A stretch of DNA of 64,000 nt from Alphaproteobacteria bacterium. Lineage in GTDB: Bacteria; Pseudomonadota; Alphaproteobacteria; Oceanibaculales; Oceanibaculaceae. Positions 16,497 through 25,190 of the stretch are shown in pieces. The stretch covers positions 1 through 64,000 of the forward strand of contig JAHJHR010000017.1 in assembly GCA_018823745.1 (NCBI GenBank), written 5' to 3'. Under the pieces are notes generated by a model, which saw only the letters and a list, made by a program, of their open reading frames with translations, ran no database searches and had not been told where the DNA came from. The stretch's first letter is position 1. Each line of letters opens with the position of its first letter. The translations under genes and the position numbers were made by a program.

Positions 16497-17714
16497 CTAT
16501 TCGACCGTGATCTTCGGCGCGGCCTTGCGGGCGCCGGCGCCGCCGATCTTCGCCCAGACCGCCTCGGCAATCGCCTTATAGGCCAGCGCATGCGGGCTGT
16601 TCGGGGCCGACACCACCAGCGGCTTGCCGCTGTCGGAGGTTTCGCGGATCTGGATATCGAGCGGAATCTCACCCAGGAAATCCGTGCCCAGACGCTCGGC
16701 CTCCTTGCGCGCGCCGCCATGCGAGAAGATATCGCTGCGGCCCTGGCAATGCGGACAGACGAAATAGCTCATATTCTCGATGATGCCGAGCACCGGCACA
16801 TCGACCTTGCGGAACATGTTCAGCCCCTTGCGGGCATCCAGCAAAGCGATGTCCTGCGGCGTCGAGACGATGACCGCACCGGCCAACGGCACGCGCTGCG
16901 CCATGGTCAGCTGGGCGTCGCCGGTACCCGGCGGCATGTCGACGATCAGCACATCCAGATCGCCCCAGTTCACGTCGCGCAGCATCTGTTCCAGCGCGCT
17001 CATCACCATTGGGCCGCGCCAGATCATCGGCGTATCCTCGGCCACCATGAAGCCCATGGACATGCATTTGACGCCGTAATTCTCCAGCGGCGTCAAAGTT
17101 TTGCCATCGGGCGAGTTGGGCTTGCCGGAAATGCCCATCATGCGCGGCAGCGACGGGCCATAGATATCGGCGTCCATCAGCCCAATTTTGTGGCCCAGCG
17201 CGGACAGCGCCAGAGCGAGATTGACCGCTGTGGTCGATTTGCCGACGCCGCCCTTGCCCGAGGCGACGGCGACGATGGCGCGCACGCCCGGCACCAGCGG
17301 TTTGGCCTGCTGCGCCGGAGAACCGGCGGGGGGATGAGAATGCCCGGCATGGCTGTGGCCTGCTGCGGGGGCAGCAGAACCGGCACGGCTGCCGGCGGCC
17401 GGCTTGCCGCCCAGCGGCCGCGGGGCAGGTTGGGGCGCTGGCTGTGGCGCGGCACCAGCGCGGGCCGTATGCGCGGTCAGTGCGGCGCTGACGCCCTCGA
17501 CCCCGGCAATCCCCTCGACCGCCGCCTGTGCGGCCTGGCGCAGGCCTTCCAGCTTCGGCCCCCGGGCGGGATCAACCTCAATGGCGAAGCTGACGCGGCC
17601 GCCTTCCACCGCGATACCGGTCACCATGCCAAGCGTCACGATGTCGTTGCCCTGCTCCGGGTCCTGCACTGCCTTCAGCGCGTCCAGGACCTGCTGTTCC
17701 GTCACCTGTGCCAT
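16497..17714 (-). CDS. mrp: Mrp/ApbC-type P-loop ATPase, iron-sulfur carrier
   Basis: 405 residues: an N-terminal MIP18/DUF59 domain (about 1-80, with VQDPEQGNDIVTLGMV), a linker rich in Pro/Ala with a His-rich patch (GHSHAGHSHPP, about 119-129), then the Mrp ATPase with Walker A GKGGVGKST (about 153-161), DADIYGPSLPRMMG, and the CPHC pair that binds a bridging cluster. It delivers Fe-S clusters to target enzymes. The ATG at 17714 is preferred; a TTG lies one codon upstream. First gene of a six-gene minus-strand operon reaching 13571. Confidence 0.92.
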   Translation of the reverse strand: MAQVTEQQVLDALKAVQDPEQGNDIVTLGMVTGIAVEGGRVSFAIEVDPARGPKLEGLRQAAQAAVEGIAGVEGVSAALTAHTARAGAAPQPAPQPAPRPLGGKPAAGSRAGSAAPAAGHSHAGHSHPPAGSPAQQAKPLVPGVRAIVAVASGKGGVGKSTTAVNLALALSALGHKIGLMDADIYGPSLPRMMGISGKPNSPDGKTLTPLENYGVKCMSMGFMVAEDTPMIWRGPMVMSALEQMLRDVNWGDLDVLIVDMPPGTGDAQLTMAQRVPLAGAVIVSTPQDIALLDARKGLNMFRKVDVPVLGIIENMSYFVCPHCQGRSDIFSHGGARKEAERLGTDFLGEIPLDIQIRETSDSGKPLVVSAPNSPHALAYKAIAEAVWAKIGGAGARKAAPKITVE

Positions 17715-17799
17715 CAATCGATTCTTTCCCGTATCCTGCGGTTTGTTTCGCTAGAGATATCACGAGCCATGCAGGGTTCGGCAAGGGCAGGTGTTTAGA

Positions 17800-17826
17800 G
17801 GGCCGCATTGTCCGACGAGTCGGCCC
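17800..17826 (+). promoter_or_regulatory. Leader inverted repeat upstream of the queuosine operon
   Basis: GGGCCG (17800-17805) and CGGCCC (17821-17826) can form a 6-bp stem with a 15-nt loop, 46 bp before the transporter ATG. It does not match the preQ1-I pattern I know. It may be an untranslated-leader structure or part of the divergent promoter region. Confidence 0.35.
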
Positions 17827-17871
17827 ACGCATCCTCTTCAATTTTCCGGTGTGTTGGCCTATAAGCCGCCC

Positions 17872-18420
17872 ATGAAGATCACTCCTTCCTTTCCCGGCGG
17901 TATGATCCTCGCCCTCGCGGCGATGGTGGTGCTGGTCAGCGCCTCGAATTACCTGGTGCAGTTCCCGCTCAGCGACTGGCTGACCTGGGGCGCCCTGACC
18001 TATCCGGCGACGTTCCTGGTCACCGATCTGACCAACCGCGCCTATGGCCCGCAACGGGCGCGCCAGGTGGTTTATGCCGGCTTTGCGCTGGCGGTGGTCT
18101 GCTCGCTGTGGCTGGCGACACCGCGCATCGCGCTGGCTTCGGGAACCGCCTTCCTGGCGGCGCAGTTGCTGGACGTCTACGTGTTCAACCGGCTGCGCGA
18201 GACGCGCTGGTGGAAGGCCCCGCTGGCCAGCTCGACCGCCGGGTCGGTGGTTGATACCGCGATCTTCTTCACCCTGGCCTTTGCCGGCACCGCCGTGCCC
18301 TTCGTCACGCTTGCGGCCGGCGATCTGGCGGTGAAGCTGGCGCTGGCCCTGCTGTTCCTGTCGCCCTTCCGGCTGTTGATGGCGGCGATCCGACCGCTGA
18401 ACGCCCAGCGCCTTCCGTGA
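17872..18420 (+). CDS. VUT/YhhQ-family queuosine-precursor transporter
   Basis: 182 residues, nearly all membrane: about six helices, with the family-typical stretch [17 protein letters not shown] after the second helix. YhhQ-type proteins import queuosine precursors such as preQ0/preQ1. The ATG at 17872 starts right before the first helix. Its stop overlaps the GTG of queA (18417-18420), which ties it to the queuosine genes that follow. Confidence 0.88.
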   Translation: MKITPSFPGGMILALAAMVVLVSASNYLVQFPLSDWLTWGALTYPATFLVTDLTNRAYGPQRARQVVYAGFALAVVCSLWLATPRIALASGTAFLAAQLLDVYVFNRLRETRWWKAPLASSTAGSVVDTAIFFTLAFAGTAVPFVTLAAGDLAVKLALALLFLSPFRLLMAAIRPLNAQRLP

Positions 18421-19448
18421 AAGTCGATCTGTTCGATTTCGAGCTGCCGGTCGAACTGATCGCGCAGACCGCCCTGGAACCACGCGATTCGGCGCGGCTG
18501 CTGGACATCCGTCCCGAGGCGCTGGCCGACCGGGGCGTACTAGACCTGCCCGATTTGCTGCACCCCGGCGATCTGCTGGTATTCAACGATACCCGCGTGA
18601 TCCCGGCCCGGCTGAACGGCCATCGCGGCGAGGTCGCGGTCGAGGTGCTGCTGCATAAGGCGGAGGCAGATGGCACATGGCTCGCCTTCGCCCGGCCCGG
18701 CAAGCGGCTGAAGATCGGCCAGACCATCGCCTTCGCCGAGAATTTCGCCGCCGAGATCCTGGAAAAGCGCGAGGGCGGCGAAATCCGCCTCGCCTTCACC
18801 GGCACCGCCGCCACGCTGCTCGATGCGCTGAAGCGCCACGGCTCCATGCCGCTGCCGCCCTATATCCGCGGCGGCAAGGCGGAGCCGGCGGATGCCGAAC
18901 GCTACCAGACCATCTATGCCCGCGAGGAAGGCGCCGTGGCGGCCCCCACCGCCGGGCTGCACTTCACCGAGCGGCTGATGGCCTGTCTCGCCGAGCGCGG
19001 CATCGGCACCGAATTCGTGACGTTGCATGTCGGCGCCGGCACCTTCCTGCCGGTGAAGGTCGACAACACTGCCGACCACCGAATGCATGCCGAATGGGGC
19101 AGCATCGATGCCGGGACGGCGGCGCGCATTACCGCGACGAAGGCAAAGGGCGGCCGCGTGGTCGCGGTCGGCACCACCTCGCTGCGGCTGCTGGAAAGTG
19201 CGGCGGCCGAGGATGGCAGCGTGCCGGCCTTTGCCGGCGACACCAGCATCTTCATCACGCCGGGCTATCGCTTCAAGGCGGTCGATCTGCTATTCACCAA
19301 TTTCCATCTGCCGCGCTCGACCCTGTTCATGCTGGTCTCGGCTTTTGCCGGGCTGGAGCGCATGCAATCGGCCTATGCGCATGCCAAATCGGCGCGCTAT
19401 CGCTTCTATTCCTACGGTGACGCATGTCTGCTGCATCCCAGCCGGTAG
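18417..19448 (+). CDS. queA: S-adenosylmethionine:tRNA ribosyltransferase-isomerase
   Basis: 343 residues beginning (GTG)[10 protein letters not shown], the QueA N-terminus, with [38 protein letters not shown] and [19 protein letters not shown] in order. It adds the ribosyl part of SAM to preQ1 in tRNA, making epoxyqueuosine. Starts with GTG inside the transporter stop (4-bp overlap) and overlaps tgt by 25 bp. Confidence 0.97.
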   Translation: MKVDLFDFELPVELIAQTALEPRDSARLLDIRPEALADRGVLDLPDLLHPGDLLVFNDTRVIPARLNGHRGEVAVEVLLHKAEADGTWLAFARPGKRLKIGQTIAFAENFAAEILEKREGGEIRLAFTGTAATLLDALKRHGSMPLPPYIRGGKAEPADAERYQTIYAREEGAVAAPTAGLHFTERLMACLAERGIGTEFVTLHVGAGTFLPVKVDNTADHRMHAEWGSIDAGTAARITATKAKGGRVVAVGTTSLRLLESAAAEDGSVPAFAGDTSIFITPGYRFKAVDLLFTNFHLPRSTLFMLVSAFAGLERMQSAYAHAKSARYRFYSYGDACLLHPSR

Positions 19449-20569
19449 AATTCGGCTTCCAGCTTCTCGGCACCGATGGCGCGGCACGGCGCGGCCGGGT
19501 GACGACGGCGCATGGGACCATCGAGACACCGGCTTTCATGCCGGTCGGCACGGCGGCCACCGTGAAGGCGATGCGCCCGGAATCAGTGGCCGAGACCGGG
19601 GCGGAAATCCTGCTCGGCAATACCTATCATTTGATGCTGCGGCCGGGTGCGGAGCGGATTGCGGCGCTGGGCGGCCTGCACAAATTCATGAACTGGCAGA
19701 AGCCGATCCTCACTGATTCTGGTGGCTTCCAGATCATGTCACTGTCGGGGTTGCGCAAGATCGAGGAAAAGGGCGTCACTTTCCGCTCGCATATCGACGG
19801 GTCGGCGCATTTCCTGTCGCCGGAACGCTCGGTCGAGATCCAGCATCTACTTGATTCCAATATCACTATGGTGCTGGACGAATGCACGCCCCACCCGGCC
19901 ACGCATGATCAGGCGCTGTCCTCCATGGAGCTGTCGATGCGCTGGGCGCAGCGCTCCAAGGACGGCTTCGTAAAGCGTCCCGGCTATGGGCTGTTCGGTA
20001 TCGTGCAGGGCAATGTCTATCCCGACCTCAGGCGGCATTCGGCGGAGGCGCTGACCGCCATAGGCTTCGACGGCTATGCGGTCGGTGGCCTTGCGGTGGG
20101 CGAAGGCCAGGAGATCATGTTCCGGGTTCTGGAAGAAACTGTTCCGCATTTAGAAACCGATAAGCCGCATTACCTGATGGGTGTGGGCAAACCGGCCGAT
20201 ATTGTCGGCGCGGTGCAGCGCGGAATCGACATGTTCGACTGCGTGCTGCCGACCCGCTCGGGCCGCACCGCCCAGGCCTTCACCGCGTGCGGCACGGTTA
20301 ATCTGCGCAACGCCCGGCATCAGGACGATCCAAGGCCGCTGGAAGAGGATTGCCCCTGCCCGGCCTGCGCTTCCTATAGCCGGGCCTATCTGCATCATCT
20401 GACCCGCTCGGAGGAGATTCTCGGACTGATGCTGCTGACCTGGCACAATCTGGCCTATTATCAGCGGCTGATGGCGGGATTGCGCGATGCCATCGCGGCA
20501 GGATCGCTGGCGGATTTCGTGGCGGAGTTTCACGAGAAGCAGGCCGGCGGGGATATCGCGGCGCTCTAG
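19424..20569 (+). CDS. tgt: tRNA-guanine transglycosylase
   Basis: 381 residues. Catalytic and binding motifs: [13 protein letters not shown] with the Asp/Ser near residue 98, [19 protein letters not shown], and DCVLPTR with the nucleophilic Asp; the C-terminal zinc site [17 protein letters not shown]. It swaps guanine 34 for preQ1 in GUN-anticodon tRNAs. Lies in the queuosine operon. Confidence 0.97.
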   Translation: MSAASQPVEFGFQLLGTDGAARRGRVTTAHGTIETPAFMPVGTAATVKAMRPESVAETGAEILLGNTYHLMLRPGAERIAALGGLHKFMNWQKPILTDSGGFQIMSLSGLRKIEEKGVTFRSHIDGSAHFLSPERSVEIQHLLDSNITMVLDECTPHPATHDQALSSMELSMRWAQRSKDGFVKRPGYGLFGIVQGNVYPDLRRHSAEALTAIGFDGYAVGGLAVGEGQEIMFRVLEETVPHLETDKPHYLMGVGKPADIVGAVQRGIDMFDCVLPTRSGRTAQAFTACGTVNLRNARHQDDPRPLEEDCPCPACASYSRAYLHHLTRSEEILGLMLLTWHNLAYYQRLMAGLRDAIAAGSLADFVAEFHEKQAGGDIAAL

Positions 20570-20582
20570 GGAGACGAGGACC

Positions 20583-21047
20583 ATGACCGACAGCATCTAT
20601 AGCGGCCTCACCCAGCTGGGACAGAACGCCGGCCTGCCGGACAGCCCGGAAAAGGCGGTGCTGGAGACGGTGCCGAACCCGCAAGGGGATGTGCGCTACA
20701 TGGTGCGTTTCGCCGCGCCGGAATTCACTTCGCTCTGCCCGCTGACCGGCCAGCCGGATTTCGCGCATCTGGTGATCGACTACGTGCCGAAGGACAGGCT
20801 GGTCGAGAGCAAGTCGCTGAAGCTGTTCCTCGGCTCCTTCCGCAATCACGGCGCGTTCCATGAGGATTGCACTGTTGCCATCGCGCGCCGGCTGGTCGAT
20901 GTCATGCAGCCGGAATGGCTGCGCATCGGCGGCTACTGGTATCCGCGCGGCGGCATCCCGATCGATGTGTTCTACCAGACCGGCCCGGCGCCCGAGGGCG
21001 TGTGGATACCCGATCAGGGCGTTCCCCCCTATCGCGGCCGGGGATGA
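20583..21047 (+). CDS. queF: NADPH-dependent 7-cyano-7-deazaguanine (preQ0) reductase
   Basis: 154 residues, the short (unimodular) QueF type. [13 protein letters not shown] holds the catalytic Cys, and [20 protein letters not shown] is the QueF motif with substrate-binding residues. It reduces preQ0 to preQ1. Its TGA overlaps the ATG of the next gene (21044-21047). The ATG at 20583 follows a GGGAGACGAGG site. Confidence 0.97.
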   Translation: MTDSIYSGLTQLGQNAGLPDSPEKAVLETVPNPQGDVRYMVRFAAPEFTSLCPLTGQPDFAHLVIDYVPKDRLVESKSLKLFLGSFRNHGAFHEDCTVAIARRLVDVMQPEWLRIGGYWYPRGGIPIDVFYQTGPAPEGVWIPDQGVPPYRGRG

Positions 21048-22156
21048 CGGCAGACATCAAATCCCGTATCCGGGAGCAGGCGCTGGCGCTTGGCTTCGAC
21101 GCCGTGGGCTTCGCGCCGGCGGCACTGAGCGATCAGGCGCGGCACTGGCTGGCTGAGTATCTGGCCGAGGGGCGGCATGGCGATATGGGCTGGATGGTCG
21201 AGAAGGCCGACCGGCGCGGCGACCCCAAGATACTATGGCCCGACGCGCGCAGCATCGTCGTGCTGGGCATGAATTACGGACCGGGCCGTGACCCGCTGGC
21301 GATCCTGGGCCACCCGACCCGCGCCGGCATCTCGGTCTATGCCCAGGGGCGCGACTACCATGATCATGTGAAGAACCGGCTGAAGGCGCTGGCACGCTGG
21401 ATGGCGGAGGAGATCGACAGCGGCGTGAAGGTGTTCGTCGATACCGCCCCCGTCATGGAAAAGCCGCTGGGCCAGCAGGCGGGCCTCGGCTGGCAGGGCA
21501 AGCACACCAATCTGGTATCACGCAGCCACGGCTCCTGGCTGTTCCTGGGCGAGGTCTATTCAACGCTGGACCTGGCCCCGGACAGTGCCGAGACCGATCA
21601 TTGCGGCGGCTGCACGCGCTGCCTGACTGCCTGCCCGACCGACGCTTTCCCGGCCCCTTACCAGCTCGACGCGCGGCGCTGCATCTCCTATCTGACCATC
21701 GAGCATAAGGGCGTCATCGCGCGGGAATTCCGTGTGCCCATGGGCAACCGCATCTATGGCTGCGACGATTGCCTGGCGGTCTGCCCCTGGAACAAATTCG
21801 CCAGCCCCACCGGCCATGATGCCTTCCTGCCCCGTGCCGAGCTGATGGCCCCGCGCCTGGCCGATCTGGCGCAGATCGACGATGCCGGGTTCCGCCAGCT
21901 CTTCTCCGGCTCGCCGGTGAAACGCATCGGCCGCGACCGCTTCGTGCGCAACGTGCTGATTGCGATTGGCAACAGTTGCGCGCAAACACTTGTACCTGTT
22001 GTAGAAAACCTGCTTTCCGATCCGTCGCCTCTGGTACGCGGCATGGCGGTCTGGGCGTTATCCCGGCTGGATGAGGCACGGTTCACGACCCTGCGCGCAT
22101 TGCGCCTGCCGGCCGAGACGGACACCGATGTGCGGACGGAATGGGAAGCGCCCTAA
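21044..22156 (+). CDS. queG: Epoxyqueuosine reductase
   Basis: 370 residues: an N-terminal cobalamin-binding DUF1730 region, [20 protein letters not shown], a double [4Fe-4S] ferredoxin module ([12 protein letters not shown] and [11 protein letters not shown]), and a C-terminal HEAT-like segment (about 300-370, [18 protein letters not shown]). It reduces epoxyqueuosine to queuosine, completing the pathway that this operon encodes from preQ0 onward. An in-frame extension to 20867 runs inside queF and is rejected. Confidence 0.96.
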   Translation: MTADIKSRIREQALALGFDAVGFAPAALSDQARHWLAEYLAEGRHGDMGWMVEKADRRGDPKILWPDARSIVVLGMNYGPGRDPLAILGHPTRAGISVYAQGRDYHDHVKNRLKALARWMAEEIDSGVKVFVDTAPVMEKPLGQQAGLGWQGKHTNLVSRSHGSWLFLGEVYSTLDLAPDSAETDHCGGCTRCLTACPTDAFPAPYQLDARRCISYLTIEHKGVIAREFRVPMGNRIYGCDDCLAVCPWNKFASPTGHDAFLPRAELMAPRLADLAQIDDAGFRQLFSGSPVKRIGRDRFVRNVLIAIGNSCAQTLVPVVENLLSDPSPLVRGMAVWALSRLDEARFTTLRALRLPAETDTDVRTEWEAP

Positions 22157-22170
22157 CGTCTTTCTCTTTC

Positions 22171-22254
22171 GTCATAGTCGGGCTTGACCCGACTATCCAT
22201 TGACCGAGCGAATTGCACGGATCCATGGACCCTCGGGTCAAGCCCGAGGGTGAC
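22171..22254 (+). repeat. Structured interspersed repeat, copy 1
   Basis: About 84 bp bounded by GTCA and TGAC. Two hairpins: ATAGTCGGG/CCCGACTAT (22174-22196, loop CTTGA) and CCCTCGGG/CCCGAGGG (22230-22250, loop TCAAG), joined by CCATTGACCGAGCG. Homologous copies occur inverted at 25932-26027 and 53986-54067. Identity with copy 2 extends outward into CTTTCTCTTTC. It lies just after queG and may end its transcript. Confidence 0.85.
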
Positions 22255-22317
22255 GATGGAGAGGGTGGCGAGCGGCATGCAATCAGCCGCGTTCACCTTC
22301 AGCAGGCGGAAGCATGG

Positions 22318-22338
22318 CCCCCGTAACAAGTGCGGGGG
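22318..22338. repeat. GC hairpin in the queG-OsmC gap
   Basis: CCCCCG (22318-22323) and CGGGGG (22333-22338), 9-nt loop, no T-run. Apart from this, the repeat at 22171-22254, the promoter and the riboswitch, I see nothing else in the gap 22157-22530. Confidence 0.3.
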
Positions 22339-22366
22339 AGACAAACTGGGGAAGTGGCAGACACAA

Positions 22367-22415
22367 CAACGGGCATCTCTCCCCCGTTGACACCTCCACC
22401 GCCCGCCCCTATTTT
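22367..22415 (+). promoter_or_regulatory. Promoter of the OsmC-like gene with an overlapping inverted repeat
   Basis: -35 TTGACA (22387-22392, perfect consensus), 17-bp spacer, -10 TATTTT (22410-22415). Transcription would begin about 22422, exactly at the riboswitch. An inverted repeat CAACGGG-N9-CCCGTTG (22367-22389) overlaps the -35 and is a candidate operator. Confidence 0.7.
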
Positions 22416-22419
22416 CCGC

Positions 22420-22473
22420 TTAGCGCCGATTTGAGCACCAGCTTGCGGGCGCTTTACAAATGCAGCTAAAGCG
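22420..22473 (+). ncRNA. SAM-II-type riboswitch, copy A
   Basis: P1 stem AGCGCC (22422-22427)/GGCGCT (22448-22453) encloses GATTTGAG and CAGCTTGCG, and is followed by TTACAAA and GCAGCTAAAG, the conserved order of the SAM-II (metA) pseudoknot. The loop AGCT can pair with the 3' AGCT. A nearly identical element occurs at 23125-23178. Bound SAM should favour the terminator at 22485-22514. Confidence 0.8.
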
Positions 22474-22484
22474 ACGGCCCCGAT

Positions 22485-22514
22485 CCGCCCAGCTTTGGCT
22501 GCGGCGGTTTTTTT
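22485..22514 (+). terminator. Expression-platform terminator of riboswitch A
   Basis: Stem CCGCC-CAGC / GCTG-C-GGCGG (22485-22507) with a short T-containing loop, followed by seven T residues (22508-22514), 17 nt before the OsmC-like ATG. This is an intrinsic terminator positioned to switch off the gene. Confidence 0.85.
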
Positions 22515-22530
22515 ACGACCGGAGACGGAT

Positions 22531-23058
22531 ATGGATTCGACCACGCTGAAGACCCTGCAGGCCCCGCTGAAGGACAAGTACCGGGAAGAGCCCGGTGCCG
22601 CGAAGATCACCCTGAAGGCCGATGGCAAGCTGGGCGAGGAAGCGATCACCTGCTCCGTCGATACCGGGCGCGCCATGGTCGAGGCGGGGCTGCACCCCGC
22701 CACCGGCGGCGACGGGCTGTCGGCCTGTTCCGGCGACATGCTGCTACAGGCGCTGGTGGCCTGTGCCGGTGTCACACTGAAGGCAGTCGCCACGGCGCTG
22801 GGCATCACCATCCGCGAGGGCGTTGTGAAGGCCGAGGGCGATCTGGATTTCCGCGGCACGCTGGCGGTGGACCGCGAGGCTGCCGTGGGCTTCACTGATA
22901 TCCGCCTGTCCTTCGACATCGACACCGACGCGACCGAGGAGCAGCTGGCCAGCCTGTTCAAGCTGACCGAGCGGTATTGTGTCGTGTTCCAGACTCTGAA
23001 CACCAAGCCGGCGCTGGTGGTGAATCACAGCGTGCGCAACGGCGCGGCAGCGGCCTAA
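22531..23058 (+). CDS. OsmC-family protein under SAM-II control
   Basis: 175 residues. The two OsmC redox-type cysteines are visible: one in LLQALVACAGVTL (about residue 78) and one in LTERYCVVFQTL (about 150). An additional SACSGD cysteine precedes the first. OsmC/Ohr proteins are thiol peroxidases, but some relatives act in sulfur metabolism; riboswitch control points to the latter here. The ATG at 22531 follows GGAGACGG; the upstream in-frame extension runs through the terminator and is rejected. Confidence 0.85.
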   Translation: MDSTTLKTLQAPLKDKYREEPGAAKITLKADGKLGEEAITCSVDTGRAMVEAGLHPATGGDGLSACSGDMLLQALVACAGVTLKAVATALGITIREGVVKAEGDLDFRGTLAVDREAAVGFTDIRLSFDIDTDATEEQLASLFKLTERYCVVFQTLNTKPALVVNHSVRNGAAAA

Positions 23059-23068
23059 CCACAAAAAT

Positions 23069-23118
23069 AAACTGTGCAAATTTTTCTGATTGACGATCCG
23101 GAAACTGTGAAATAAGGT
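23069..23118 (+). promoter_or_regulatory. Promoter of the sulfonate-type ABC operon with direct repeats
   Basis: -35 TTGACG (23090-23095), 17-bp spacer, -10 TAAGGT (23113-23118), leading into riboswitch B. Two AAACTGTG direct repeats (23069-23076 and 23102-23109) are 33 bp apart and bracket the -35, a possible activator site. Confidence 0.55.
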
Positions 23119-23124
23119 CTTCTT

Positions 23125-23178
23125 ACAGCGCCGATTTGAGGCTCAGCTTGCGGGGCGCTTTATAAATTCTGCTAAAGA
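23125..23178 (+). ncRNA. SAM-II-type riboswitch, copy B
   Basis: Same architecture as copy A: AGCGCC (23127-23132)/GGCGCT (23154-23159), loop with GATTTGAG and CAGCTTGCG, then TTATAAA and TGCTAAAG (to 23177). The loop and linker differ in sequence from copy A while the paired and conserved positions are kept, which supports a selected RNA structure. Confidence 0.82.
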
Positions 23179-23182
23179 GAGC

Positions 23183-23225
23183 GGGCGAATCCGCCCGGCT
23201 CTGGAGCCGAGGCGGATATTTTTTT
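23183..23225 (+). terminator. Terminator and competing hairpin of riboswitch B
   Basis: A 13-bp stem ATCCGCC-CGGCTC / GAGCCG-A-GGCGGAT (23189-23217) precedes seven T residues (23219-23225): a strong intrinsic terminator. An upstream hairpin GGGCG/CGCCC (23183-23196) uses the same CCGCC bases and would be mutually exclusive with it, giving a plausible switch. Confidence 0.85.
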
Positions 23226-23313
23226 GCCCCGGCCGAAGACCAGCGGTGAAACCCACTCTTCCGAGCCTCCTTACCTGCGACCGGAAAAACCGGCGCACAC
23301 GAAGGAGAGCACA

Positions 23314-24321
23314 ATGTCTGTCAAGATCACCCGCCGCCACTTCCAGCTCGGCACGCTTGCCGCCGCCGCCCTCGCCCTGACCATCGGGGCGAACGCCGCC
23401 CAGGCCGCGCCGGAGCGCATCACCCTCGACTATGCCTATTACAACCCGGTCAGCCTGTTGCTGAAGGACAAGGGCTGGGTTGAGGAGGAATTCAAGAAAG
23501 ACGGCATCGACACCCGCTGGGTCTTGAGCCTGGGGTCCAACAAGGCGCTGGAATTCCTGAATGGCGGCAGCATCGATTTCGGCTCCACCGCCGGCGGTGC
23601 GGCGCTGGTCGGCAAGGCCAACGGCAACCCGATCAAGGCAATCTATGTCTATTCCCGCCCCGAATGGACGGCACTGGTCACCGGCAAGGACAGCGGCATC
23701 AAATCCGTCGCCGATCTGAAGGGCAAGCGCGTCGCCGTGACCCGCGGCACCGACCCGCATCTGTTCCTGCTGCAGGCGCTGAATCAGGCCGGCCTGACCG
23801 AAAAGGACATCAAGCCGGTGCTGCTGCAGCACCCGGATGGTGGCCGGGCGCTGGTCAGCGGCCAGGTCGATGCCTGGGCCGGTCTCGACCCGCACATGGC
23901 CAAGCATGAACTGCAGGAAGGCGTGGTGCTGTTCCATCGCGACCCGGCGCTGAACACCTATGGCGTGCTGAATGTCCGCGAGGCCTTCGCCAGGGAGAAT
24001 CCGGAACTGGTCGAGCGGCTGCTGAAGGTCTATGAGCGCGGTCGGACATACGCCCTGGAGAACCCCGACGAGCTGCGCTCCTACCTGGTGAAGGCCGCCA
24101 AGGTCGAGGATGCCGTCGCCCGGAAACAGCTTTCCGAGCGCACCGACCTGACCAATCCGGTGATCGGTGACGAGCATCGCAAGGCGCTGACCGCCGCTGG
24201 CGGCGTGCTGCGCGAGATCGGCGTGCTGAAGGCCGATACCGACGTGCCGGCGCTGGTCGCCGACCTGATCGATCCTCAGTATATCGACCGGATCACCCTC
24301 AAGCAGCAGGCGCTGCGGTGA
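23314..24321 (+). CDS. ssuA: Sulfonate-type ABC transporter substrate-binding protein
   Basis: 335 residues with a signal peptide (basic RRHFQLG, hydrophobic core, cleavage near AAQA). The mature part is SsuA/TauA/NitT-type: NPVSLLLKDKGWVEEEF, LNGGSIDFGSTAG, DLKGKRVAVTRGTDPHLFLLQAL. It binds aliphatic sulfonates or a related sulfur ligand in the periplasm; exact substrate unknown. ATG at 23314 follows GAAGGAGA. First gene downstream of riboswitch B, overlapping the permease by 4 bp. Confidence 0.88.
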   Translation: MSVKITRRHFQLGTLAAAALALTIGANAAQAAPERITLDYAYYNPVSLLLKDKGWVEEEFKKDGIDTRWVLSLGSNKALEFLNGGSIDFGSTAGGAALVGKANGNPIKAIYVYSRPEWTALVTGKDSGIKSVADLKGKRVAVTRGTDPHLFLLQALNQAGLTEKDIKPVLLQHPDGGRALVSGQVDAWAGLDPHMAKHELQEGVVLFHRDPALNTYGVLNVREAFARENPELVERLLKVYERGRTYALENPDELRSYLVKAAKVEDAVARKQLSERTDLTNPVIGDEHRKALTAAGGVLREIGVLKADTDVPALVADLIDPQYIDRITLKQQALR

Positions 24322-25190
24322 CCGCCGAGGTTTATAACCGCGAGACCGAGGCGGCGGCACCCGATAGGGCCGTCGCTTCGGCGCGTCCCTCGCGGGTGCT
24401 GTCCAGCCTGTCCGGCACCAAGGGGCTGATCGTCCCGGCCGTGCTGGTGGCTGGCTGGTCCACGCTGTCCTGGGCCGGGGTGTTCGCGCCCAATCTGGTG
24501 CCCGGCCCTGCCGCCGTGCTGGCCGAGATTTCCAGCCTCTGGGCCAGCGGCGATCTGACCAGCCATATCGGCGTCACGCTGACCCGCGTGTTCTTCGGCT
24601 TTATCGCCGGCACGCTCGCCGCCACGCTGCTGGGCGCGCTGACCGGCTATTCCCGGACCGCGCGGGAGCTGCTGGACCCGACCCTGCAGGCGCTGAAGGC
24701 GGTGCCGTCACTGGCCTGGGTACCACTGTTCATCCTGTGGTTCGGCATTTTCGAGGCTTCCAAGGTGACGCTGATCGCGGTCGGCGTGTTCTTCCCGATC
24801 TATCTGAACCTGGTCGAAGGCATTCAGGGCGTTGACCGCAAGCTGGTCGAGGTGGCGCGGCTGAACCGGTTCAGCCGGCTGGATCTGGTGCGCCGGGTGC
24901 TGCTGCCGGCCACCCTGCCCTCCTATGTGGTGGGGCTGCGCGCCGGGCTTGCGCTGGGCTGGATGTTCGTCATCGCCGCCGAGCTGATGGGCGCCAGCGA
25001 AGGCCTGGGCTATCTGATGATCGACGGCCAGATGACCGGCCGCCCGGCGGTCATTGTCGCCAGCCTCATCCTGTTCGCCATTGCCGGCAAGCTGACCGAT
25101 GCCCTCCTGGCCGGTGCCGCCCGCCCGTTCCTCGCCTGGCAGGACGGCTTCGGTGACATGAAGGGAGCCTCCCATGCTCGCAATCGATAG
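24318..25190 (+). CDS. ssuC: Sulfonate-type ABC transporter permease
   Basis: 290 residues with about six membrane helices and the binding-protein-dependent permease signature region (EVARLNRFSRLDLVRRVLLPATLP). Family SsuC/TauC. It starts with GTG overlapping the substrate-binding gene stop (24318-24321) and overlaps the ATPase gene by 17 bp. Forms the inner-membrane channel of the importer. Confidence 0.9.
   Translation: MTAEVYNRETEAAAPDRAVASARPSRVLSSLSGTKGLIVPAVLVAGWSTLSWAGVFAPNLVPGPAAVLAEISSLWASGDLTSHIGVTLTRVFFGFIAGTLAATLLGALTGYSRTARELLDPTLQALKAVPSLAWVPLFILWFGIFEASKVTLIAVGVFFPIYLNLVEGIQGVDRKLVEVARLNRFSRLDLVRRVLLPATLPSYVVGLRAGLALGWMFVIAAELMGASEGLGYLMIDGQMTGRPAVIVASLILFAIAGKLTDALLAGAARPFLAWQDGFGDMKGASHARNR

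Noticed and set aside
15828..17798. 656-codon open frame opposite the mrp operon
   Set aside because: Antisense to the ligase-like and Mrp genes; no domain or start-site support.
17770..17871. preQ1 riboswitch before the queuosine transporter
   Set aside because: I could not match either the preQ1-I or preQ1-II pattern; only a simple inverted repeat is visible, so it is listed as that.
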